Of a stretch of 5,590 bases of DNA, positions 1 through 4,915 are shown piece after piece. The translations under genes and the position numbers were made by a program. The DNA is from an uncultured Eubacteriales bacterium. Lineage in GTDB: Bacteria > Bacillota > Clostridia > Oscillospirales > Oscillospiraceae. Under the pieces are notes generated by a model. The model was not told where the DNA came from, did not search any database, and was given only the letters and a program-made list of their open reading frames with translations. The stretch's first letter is position 1; each line of letters opens with the position of its first letter. The DNA lies in the NCBI GenBank assembly GCA_900544975.1, contig UQXI01000069.1, positions 1-5,590 on the forward strand, written 5' to 3'.

Positions 1-455
1 GGGAGTTGGCCCCGGTCATGGAGGCCCAGCCCACCCTGGAGGGCCGGGCGCAGGCCGCTGGCACGCTGCTGCTGTCCCGTCTCCGCCTGGACCGGTGCAG
101 CGAACCCCTGCTCCAGGCCTCCTGGGAGCTTCTCCGCAGCCGGGGCAGCCTGCGCATGGAGCAGCTGAGCCGAAGCCTTCATGTGAGCACCCGGCAGCTG
201 GAGCGGCTGTTTCAGACCCACATGGGCCTGTCTCCCAAGACATTTGCCTGTCTGATGCGTTACCAGCTTTTGTGGTGTGACGCTCTGCGCCCCGGGTTTG
301 ACATTCAGGATGCTGTCTTCCGGTATGGCTTTACCGATCAGTCCCATCTGCTCCATGACTTCAAAAAATTCCACACCATGACCCTCCCCCAGGCCCAAAC
401 CCGGGCCTGGAAGGATGTCGGATTTTTACAAGAAAAAAGCGGGGCTGAACGGTAA
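1..455 (+). CDS. AraC-family transcriptional regulator, C-terminal part (5' end outside window)
   Basis: This is the DNA-binding end of an AraC/XylS-type regulator. The frame is open to the left edge, so the gene starts upstream; the TTG at position 6 is not a credible start, with no ribosome binding site visible. About 150 residues are present. Counting from that TTG, the first helix-turn-helix lies near residues 50-72 (LRMEQLSRSLHVSTRQLERL) and the second near 98-122 (FDIQDAVFRYGFTDQSHL, then FKKF). The order, spacing and the GFTDQSHLxxxFKK signature are typical of the family. The ligand-sensing N-terminal domain is not visible, so the inducer is unknown. The stop lies 29 bp before the DUF3795 gene on the same strand, so it probably belongs to the same transcript and may regulate it. 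The family call is firm; the target genes are inferred. Confidence 0.88.
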   Translation, partial: ELAPVMEAQPTLEGRAQAAGTLLLSRLRLDRCSEPLLQASWELLRSRGSLRMEQLSRSLHVSTRQLERLFQTHMGLSPKTFACLMRYQLLWCDALRPGFDIQDAVFRYGFTDQSHLLHDFKKFHTMTLPQAQTRAWKDVGFLQEKSGAER

Positions 456-484
456 CATAGAGAAAAACAGGAAAGGAGAACTCT

Positions 485-778
485 ATGGAACCATTCAGCT
501 GCTGCGGTACAGACTGCAGCCAGTGCAGCTACCTGGGGAAGGTCTGCCGGGGCTGCACCCAATCCCAGGGACGCCCCTTCTACAGTCCCGACGCTCCCTG
601 CGCCATCTACCAGTGCGCCGTCCTGGAGCGGGGCAACACCGGGTGCGGCGGATGCCAGGCCCTCCCCTGCGCCATCTGGCGGGCCACCCGGGATCCCCAA
701 TTCACCGACGAGGCATTTGAAGAAAACATTCGGGAACGGATGAATAACCTGGAAAAAGCGGAGGCTCGACATTTATGA
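485..778 (+). CDS. DUF3795-type small cysteine-rich protein
   Basis: This is a 97-residue soluble protein with eleven cysteines (residues 6, 7, 11, 14, 21, 24, 39, 44, 54, 57, 62). They form paired clusters: C7-x3-C11-x2-C14, C21-x2-C24, C39-x4-C44, C54-x2-C57-x4-C62. The opening CCGTDCSQC and the later GCGGCQALPCAIW fit my recollection of the DUF3795 family, whose biochemical function is not established. The pattern suggests binding of zinc or an iron-sulfur cluster, which is an inference. The charged C-terminal tail (residues 75-97) is probably helical. The ATG at 485 is chosen because AAGGAG (473-478) precedes it by 6 bases. Its stop overlaps the start of the VOC gene (ATGA at 775-778), suggesting coupled translation. 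The family is fairly certain; the function is unknown. Confidence 0.82.
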   Translation: MEPFSCCGTDCSQCSYLGKVCRGCTQSQGRPFYSPDAPCAIYQCAVLERGNTGCGGCQALPCAIWRATRDPQFTDEAFEENIRERMNNLEKAEARHL

Positions 779-1239
779 AATACATCTGCACCCTATTGGT
801 CGTGGAACATATGGAGCGGTCCAAGCAATTTTACCGGGAGGTCCTGGGACAGGAGGTGGTATCCGATCTGGGGGCCAATGTAACCCTCTCCTGCGGCCTG
901 TCCCTGCAAACCATGGATTCCTGGAAGCAATTCACCCGGCTGGAGCAGATCTCCCTGGGTCATAACGCCAGCGAACTCTACTTTGAAACCGAAGATCTGG
1001 ATGCCTTCGAAGAACGGCTCCGGTCCATGCCCATTTCCTATGTCCACCCCGTTCACCAGCAGCCCTGGGGCCAACGGGCCATGCGCTTTTATGATCCTGA
1101 CGGCCACATCATTGAAGTCGGTGAAACCATGCCCAGTGTGGTTCGCCGCTTCCTGGCCCAGGGGCTTACCCTGGAGGAGGTGGCCCAGCGTATGGACGTC
1201 CCGCTGGAGTACCTGACAAACGACCCTCAGGAGCCGTAG
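775..1239 (+). CDS. VOC (glyoxalase/bleomycin-resistance/dioxygenase) superfamily protein
   Basis: This is a 154-residue protein of the vicinal oxygen chelate fold, whose members are metal-dependent lyases, isomerases, dioxygenases or drug-binding proteins. The first beta-alpha-beta module is seen at residues 1-47 (LLVVEHMERSKQFYREVLG). The second follows at about 65-117 (ELYFETEDLDAFEERL, then WGQRAMRFYDPDGHIIEVGE). The DPDGHIIEVGE end strand is the hallmark, and E114 is the likely metal ligand. After the fold comes a helical tail at residues 120-147 (RRFLAQGLTLEEVAQRMDVP). I recall this tail in a group of related Firmicutes VOC proteins. The substrate cannot be read from sequence. The start ATG overlaps the preceding stop by 4 bp and has GGAGG about 12 bases upstream. 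It is the last gene of the AraC-DUF3795-VOC cluster, followed by a likely terminator. Confidence 0.87.
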   Translation: MKYICTLLVVEHMERSKQFYREVLGQEVVSDLGANVTLSCGLSLQTMDSWKQFTRLEQISLGHNASELYFETEDLDAFEERLRSMPISYVHPVHQQPWGQRAMRFYDPDGHIIEVGETMPSVVRRFLAQGLTLEEVAQRMDVPLEYLTNDPQEP

Positions 1240-1276
1240 ACCTGGGGGCTCACACTCCCTGGAGCACACCCCTATA

Positions 1277-1326
1277 CTGCCCCAAAAGAACCAGACCGGA
1301 CCTGGATCCTTTTGGGGCAGCTTTTT
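1277..1326 (+). terminator. Probable intrinsic terminator after the VOC gene
   Basis: A perfect 12-bp inverted repeat, CTGCCCCAAAAG (1277-1288) and CTTTTGGGGCAG (1309-1320), encloses a 20-base loop. The loop can itself pair CCAG (1291-1294) with CTGG (1302-1305). CTTTTT follows directly (1321-1326). It lies 38 bp after the VOC stop, where a terminator is expected. The T-run is short and the loop large, so efficiency is uncertain. The right arm can also pair with downstream bases in an alternative hairpin. Confidence 0.7.
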
Positions 1327-1474
1327 GCCCCACGTAATCCAGCCCTTGCCTCTTGCGAATGGCGCTACCAGATGCACCTGGACAAACGCAAATATATCGA
1401 CTGCCAGCAATGGGAGCGCTCCTGTAGCAGTGGGAGGGGCAATCATATCCCAGATGATGCTCCGGTGTCTTTTT

Positions 1475-1510
1475 AAACGGTCATAAGACCGGGAATTATG
1501 GAAAACGGTC
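1475..1510. repeat. Paired AAACGGTC motif with an intervening inverted GACCG
   Basis: AAACGGTC occurs at 1475-1482 and 1503-1510, 28 bp apart start to start, with the inverse half-site GACCG at 1487-1491 between them. The first copy and GACCG form a 5-bp stem with an ATAA loop. The group ends 45 bp before the -35 of the ABC promoter, so it could be an operator or activator site. This is inference only: no regulator gene that would bind it is recognisable here. Confidence 0.35.
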
Positions 1511-1555
1511 CCAAAACCACGTATTTTAAAGATTTTCTTAATTTGTTCTAAACCC

Positions 1556-1587
1556 TTGCAGACTGCTGATGCCTGTGCTATGATAAT
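1556..1587 (+). promoter_or_regulatory. Sigma-A-type promoter of the ABC transporter operon
   Basis: The -35 TTGCAG (1556-1561) and the -10 TATGAT (1579-1584, five of six to consensus) are separated by the ideal 17 bp. A TG at 1576-1577 makes an extended -10, which can offset the weaker -35. An AT-rich block at 1521-1552 lies upstream, like an UP element. Transcription would start near 1591, giving a leader of only about 25 bases before the ATG at 1616. AGAGAGG (1601-1607) serves as the ribosome binding site. This is read from sequence; no start site has been measured. Confidence 0.72.
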
Positions 1588-1615
1588 GCCATTCCAATGA
1601 AGAGAGGTAGCGCGT

Positions 1616-2326
1616 ATGCTCCGAATTGAACACTTCACTAAGACCTACGGCGCCAAAACCGCTGTGGATGATCTGAGCCTGCACATCGCCCCAGGGGAGA
1701 TCTTCGGTTTCATCGGCCACAACGGAGCCGGAAAAACCACCACGCTGAAAGCCTGCTGCGGCATTCTCCAATTGACCAAGGGCGATATTTTTGTGGCCGG
1801 GCATTCCATCCAAAAAGAGCCCCTGGCCTGCAAGCAGGAGCTTGCCTACATACCGGACAATCCAGACCTGTACGATTTCCTCACCGGCCTGCAATACCTG
1901 AACTTTGTGGCCGACATATACGGCGTGTCCCAAGCAGACCGCACCACCCGCATCCGGAAGTATGGCGAGCTCCTGGGCATGACCGACGACCTGGCCCAGC
2001 CCATCTCCGACTGCTCCCACGGCATGAAGCAGAAGATCGCCCTCATCTCCGCCCTGCTCCACAATCCCAAGCTGATCCTCATGGACGAGCCCTTTGTGGG
2101 GCTGGATCCCCTGGCCTCCCATCAGCTGAAACAAGTCATGGCGCAGCACTGCGCCTCGGGCGGGGCCATCTTCTTCTCCACCCACGTGCTGGAGGTGGCG
2201 GAAAAACTGTGTCACAAAGTGGCCATCATCAAGGGCGGCCGCCTGGTGGCGTCCGGTTCCATGGAAGAGGTCCGGGGCCAAGCTTCTCTGGAGCAGGTGT
2301 TCCTGGAGCTGGAGGGACAGGCATGA
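1616..2326 (+). CDS. ABC transporter ATP-binding protein, EcsA/YtrB-like
   Basis: This is the cytoplasmic ATPase that would power the permease encoded next. It is 236 residues, the usual size for a single nucleotide-binding domain. Walker A is GHNGAGKT (34-41), the signature region SHGMKQK (134-140), Walker B LILMDEP (153-159), D-loop GLDP (162-165), and the switch histidine H190 sits in FFSTHVLEVAEKL. The signature motif is CSHGM instead of LSGGQ. The Q-loop region reads AYIPDNPDLYDFLT, with Asp81 near the usual Gln position. Both are as I recall for EcsA-like ATPases, so they are not signs of decay. Start ATG 1616 has AGAGAGG upstream and a good promoter. The end overlaps the permease start by ATGA (2323-2326). 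An exporter role is likely from the family; the substrate is unknown. Confidence 0.92.
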   Translation: MLRIEHFTKTYGAKTAVDDLSLHIAPGEIFGFIGHNGAGKTTTLKACCGILQLTKGDIFVAGHSIQKEPLACKQELAYIPDNPDLYDFLTGLQYLNFVADIYGVSQADRTTRIRKYGELLGMTDDLAQPISDCSHGMKQKIALISALLHNPKLILMDEPFVGLDPLASHQLKQVMAQHCASGGAIFFSTHVLEVAEKLCHKVAIIKGGRLVASGSMEEVRGQASLEQVFLELEGQA

Positions 2327-3909
2327 CAAAGGCACTTCTTCGGGTCCGCTTCCGGGCCCTGTTTCACTCCATGCTCCGCCAGGGCCGACGCGGGAAGCGG
2401 GCCGGCATGACCGTTCTGTTCATTCTGCTCTTTGCCTATGTGGGCGTGGTCTTCTGCGGGATGTTTGCCCTGATGTTCAGCCAGCTGGCGCCCGCCTACC
2501 ATACTGCCGGGCTGGACTGGCTGTATTTCGCTACGGCCGGGCTGATGGCCCTGGGGCTTTCGGTCTTCGGCAGCGTCTTTGCCACCCAAAGCCAGATTTA
2601 CGACGCCAAAGACAACTGGCTCCTCCTGTCTATGCCCATTCCCCCCAAGACCATTCTCCTGAGCCGGGTGCTGCCTCTGCTGGCCCTGAACGGAGTCTTC
2701 TCCCTGGTGGTATTGGGTCCTGCAGGCGTGATTTACGGCACTATGGTTGGCTTCACTCCCCTGGGCGTTGCCGCCTTTGTGTTATGCTGCCTGGGGCTCA
2801 TCCTCCTGTCCCAGTCTCTGTGCTGTCTGCTGGGCTGGCTACTCCATCTCCTCCTCGGCCGGATCAATAAGTCTTTGGCGTCGGCCATTTACATGGTCCT
2901 GTTCCTGGGGCTGTACTTCTACCTCTACAGCCAGGCAGGCAATATCCTCAATGCCATGGCCGCAGGCGGCGCCAGCATGGCCAGCACCCTGCGCAGCTGG
3001 GTATGGCCCCTCTACGCCATGGGTCAGGCCTCTATGGGAAATCTCACCCATCTGGCCGCTTTCCTGGGTATTTGCGCCGTGGTCACCGGTCTGGCTTACT
3101 GGTTCCTCTCCGTCACCTTCCTGGGCTCCACCGCCATGCAGCGCACCGGGCGGCGGAAGAAAGTGGATTACCGGGGTCTGCGGGCCGGTTCTGTGGTCCA
3201 CGCTCTGATGTTCAAAGAGCGCAAGCGGTTTTTGGGTAGTCCGGTGTACCTCACCAACATGGGGCTGGGGCTTGTGATGATCCTGGCATTGGCCGTGGCC
3301 GGCGCCATATTCCGGGAGCAGGTACTGGAGTTCCTGGCACTCATTCCCGGCATGTCCCTGCTGACGCCCCTCATCATCTGTGCATTTTTGGGCTTCCTGG
3401 TGAGTACCGCCTGCATTTCTACCCCGTCGGTGTCTCTGGAGGGGAAATGCATTTGGATTCTCAAGTCTCTGCCCCTGTCCTCCCGGCAGATTCTCCTGGC
3501 CAAGCTCCGGTTCCACAACATGCTTCTGGTGCCCGTGGCCATGGTCTCCGGCTTGATCCTGGCCCTGGCCTACGGCTGTGGGCCGGTGGATATCCTCTTG
3601 GTGACGGTGGCCCCCGGCCTTCTGGGGCTGTTGTGTGGCCTCCTTGGCATGGTCTGCGGCCTCCGGTGGGCCCGGCTGGACTGGCTCACAGAGGCCCATC
3701 CCTGCAAGCAGTCTGTGGCCCTGGTGGTCACCATGCTGGGCCAGACCGCCCTGCTGCTGGCAGGCGGTCTCCTCTATGGTCTCCTCCTGCGCACCATCGT
3801 CACCCCCACAGAATTCCTGGCCCTCTTCACCCTCCTCACCGCCCTCCTCTGCCTAGTCTTGTACCGTGCCCTCGTCACCTGGGGCGTGGGGAAGTGGGAG
3901 GCGCTGTAA
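2323..3909 (+). CDS. ABC transporter permease, large two-half ABC-2-type membrane protein
   Basis: This is the membrane partner of the preceding ATPase: 528 residues with about 12 predicted membrane segments (roughly 30-52, 64-88, 113-140, 145-178, 187-206, 242-267, 308-330, 343-365, 400-418, 423-447, 465-490, 495-517). A basic cytoplasmic stretch at 275-305 (RTGRRKK ... FKERKRF) separates two similar halves. Each half carries a cytoplasmic motif of one pattern: YDAKDNWLLLSMPI near 93-106 and LEGKCIWILKSLPL near 372-385, both followed by a helix with ILLxxxL. These probably contact the ATPase. The start is ATG 2323, not an upstream in-frame ATG at 2209: GGAGGG (2311-2316) lies 6 bases before it and ATGA overlaps the ATPase stop. 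I recall similar proteins annotated as putative ABC exporter or ABC-2 permease. The transported substrate is unknown. Confidence 0.87.
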   Translation: MTKALLRVRFRALFHSMLRQGRRGKRAGMTVLFILLFAYVGVVFCGMFALMFSQLAPAYHTAGLDWLYFATAGLMALGLSVFGSVFATQSQIYDAKDNWLLLSMPIPPKTILLSRVLPLLALNGVFSLVVLGPAGVIYGTMVGFTPLGVAAFVLCCLGLILLSQSLCCLLGWLLHLLLGRINKSLASAIYMVLFLGLYFYLYSQAGNILNAMAAGGASMASTLRSWVWPLYAMGQASMGNLTHLAAFLGICAVVTGLAYWFLSVTFLGSTAMQRTGRRKKVDYRGLRAGSVVHALMFKERKRFLGSPVYLTNMGLGLVMILALAVAGAIFREQVLEFLALIPGMSLLTPLIICAFLGFLVSTACISTPSVSLEGKCIWILKSLPLSSRQILLAKLRFHNMLLVPVAMVSGLILALAYGCGPVDILLVTVAPGLLGLLCGLLGMVCGLRWARLDWLTEAHPCKQSVALVVTMLGQTALLLAGGLLYGLLLRTIVTPTEFLALFTLLTALLCLVLYRALVTWGVGKWEAL

Positions 3910-3938
3910 AGAAATCTCCGATTTTCCCCCATTGCGTA

Positions 3939-3976
3939 GAAACGCCTCGGCTTCCCACAGGAGGCCGAGGCGTTTC
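3939..3976 (+). terminator. Strong hairpin after the ABC permease, probable terminator
   Basis: A 17-bp stem pairs 3939-3955 with 3960-3976, with one G-U pair and a CACA loop. The outer arms read AAACGCCTCGGC and GCCGAGGCGTTT. It lies 29 bp after the permease stop, the normal place for a terminator. The T-run is only TTT inside the stem, followed by CC, so it may work poorly as an intrinsic terminator on its own. The symmetry could let it act in both directions between the convergent operons. Confidence 0.6.
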
Positions 3977-4210
3977 CTAGTACGCCCCAGCTTTCTACTA
4001 AAAGCAGGAGCGCTCAATGCGCTAAGCAAACTGATTTTAAATTCAAGTATTATAAAATTATGGTATTCCTCCCATAGGGGCGCACAGTGTGCGCCCGGCG
4101 GCAAAACCTTCTGTTCTTACCAGATTTCCGGCGAATTCGCAGGTTTTCCCAGCGGGCGCACACTGTGCGCCCCTACAGGTCCTTCGCACGACTCCGGCAA
4201 GCGCTCCGGG
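3977..4210. other. Gene-free region between convergent ABC and sigE units
   Basis: About 234 bp separate the permease hairpin from the sigE stop. The left part holds a small hairpin, AGCGC-TCAAT-GCGCT (4009-4023), and a markedly AT-rich patch (4034-4060) unlike the GC-rich surroundings. The right part is mostly the 101-bp palindromic element. No reading frame has a ribosome binding site or recognisable similarity, and no convincing promoter was found on either strand. Confidence 0.55.
4075..4175. repeat. 101-bp palindromic REP/MITE-like element
   Basis: The 23-bp ends (4075-4097 and 4153-4175) are perfect inverted repeats of each other, starting TAGGGGCGCAC and ending GTGCGCCCCTA. Pairing resumes further in, joining AAAACCT (4103-4109) to AGGTTTT (4141-4147). 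Each terminal arm is also palindromic on its own: GGGCGCACA-G-TGTGCGCCC at 4078-4096 and its mirror at 4154-4172. The element can therefore fold as one long hairpin or as two small ones. A further palindrome, GCGAATTCGC (4131-4140), lies inside. TA at both ends would fit insertion at a TA target, which is inference. It could also act as a transcription terminator for sigE. No coding capacity is seen. Confidence 0.75.
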
Positions 4211-4915
4211 TCAGGAGGTTTGCTTCAAAATCTCCCGGCGGAGGCGGGTCATGATGCGTTTTTCCAGGCGGGAGATGTAGGACTGGGAGATGCCCATGAG
4301 GTCCGCCACCTCTTTTTGGGTTTTTTCCCGGCGGCCGGCCAGGCCGAAGCGGAGGACCACGATGTTCTTCTCTCGCTCCGGAAGCTTCTCCAGGGCCTCC
4401 CGGAGAAGTTGCTGGTCCACCAGATCCTCCAGCGGTCTGGAAATGAGGTCGCTGTCCGTGCCCAGGACGTCAGATAAGAGCAGCTCGTTGCCGTCCCAGT
4501 CGGTATTGATGGGCTCATCCAGAGACACCTCCGTCTTCTGGTTGGCAATCTTCCGGATGTGCATCAGGATCTCATTTTCGATGCACCGGGAGGCGTAGGT
4601 GGCCAGCTTGATGTTCTTCTCCCGGCGGTAGGTGCTCACCGCCTTGATGAGGCCGATGGTACCAATGGAAATGAGATCCTCGATGTTTACCCCTGTGTTT
4701 TCAAACCGGCGGGCAATGTAGACCACTAGGCGGAGATTGCGCTCGATGAGGACGCTCTTTGCCTCCTGCTCCCCCGCTTCCATCCGGATCAGGTATTCCT
4801 GCTCCTGGGCCGTGGGCAAGGGCGGCGGCAGTACATCGCTGCCGCCTATGTAATAGATGCTACCCGGCTCCCAAAGTCCCAGGCGCTGCAATAGAGTTCT
4901 CCAAAATTTATGCAT
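4211..4915 (-). CDS. sigE: RNA polymerase sporulation sigma factor SigE (pro-sigma-E)
   Basis: This is the early mother-cell sigma factor of sporulation: 234 residues against 239 in Bacillus subtilis. The N-terminal pro-sequence (MHKFWRTLLQRLGLWEPGSI) leads into YYIGGSDVLPPPL. By analogy with B. subtilis, cleavage falls between Y21 and Y22. Region 2 is nearly invariant: NLRLVVYIARRFENTG (60-75), IEDLISIGTIGLIKAV (78-93), KLATYASRCIENEIL (103-117). The linker holds the sigma-E-typical DEPINTDWDGNELLLSDVLGT (133-153). Region 4 has LRFGLAG and the helix-turn-helix TQKEVADLMGISQSYISRLE (199-218). The start ATG at 4915 is preceded by a strong AGGAGGGGG (4929-4921). It overlaps the spoIIGA end by 8 bp, so the two are likely co-transcribed and coupled. 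The identification is firm. Confidence 0.97.
   Translation of the reverse strand: MHKFWRTLLQRLGLWEPGSIYYIGGSDVLPPPLPTAQEQEYLIRMEAGEQEAKSVLIERNLRLVVYIARRFENTGVNIEDLISIGTIGLIKAVSTYRREKNIKLATYASRCIENEILMHIRKIANQKTEVSLDEPINTDWDGNELLLSDVLGTDSDLISRPLEDLVDQQLLREALEKLPEREKNIVVLRFGLAGRREKTQKEVADLMGISQSYISRLEKRIMTRLRREILKQTS

Larger units (their letters stand above)
1240..1615. other. Gene-free region between the VOC operon and the ABC operon
   Basis: This 376-bp stretch holds the VOC terminator on the left and the ABC promoter on the right. In between I see a 10-bp palindrome, GGAGCGCTCC (1413-1422). There is also a small hairpin CGGTC-ATAA-GACCG (1478-1491), a second copy of AAACGGTC (1475-1482 and 1503-1510), and an AT-rich block (1521-1552) just upstream of the promoter. 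No reading frame here has a ribosome binding site or recognisable protein similarity. One minus-strand frame is stop-free across the whole stretch, which I treat as unproven. Confidence 0.6.

Noticed and set aside
425..458. Possible internal promoter before the DUF3795 gene (TTTACA as -35)
   Set aside because: No acceptable -10 lies 16-18 bp downstream; the nearest TAACAT is about 22 bp away. Co-transcription from upstream is simpler.
793..1638. Long minus-strand open frame opposite the VOC gene and the following intergenic region
   Set aside because: It lies opposite a well-supported VOC gene, has no ribosome binding site, and would read through the ABC promoter region. I recognise no family in its translation. 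Its stop-free passage through the intergenic part is kept only as a finding.
2209..2322. Upstream in-frame ATG giving a longer permease
   Set aside because: The extra 38 residues are out-of-frame reading of the ATPase C-terminus and are Gly/Pro-rich. ATG 2323 has GGAGGG at the right distance and the ATGA overlap.
1538..2335. Minus-strand open frame opposite the ABC ATPase
   Set aside because: It mirrors the codon pattern of a clear ATPase gene with all nucleotide-binding motifs on the plus strand. The protein has low-complexity His/Gln-rich shadow composition.
4034..4060. AT-rich patch with TATAAT-like strings, considered as a promoter on either strand
   Set aside because: A TATAAT exists on the minus strand but no -35 match occurs at 16-18 bp, and no gene follows in either direction at a sensible distance.
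3866..4477. Plus-strand open frame across the permease end, the palindromic element and the sigE 3' end
   Set aside because: It overlaps three unrelated features, lacks a ribosome binding site and covers sigE region 4 in antisense. The translation has no coherent composition.
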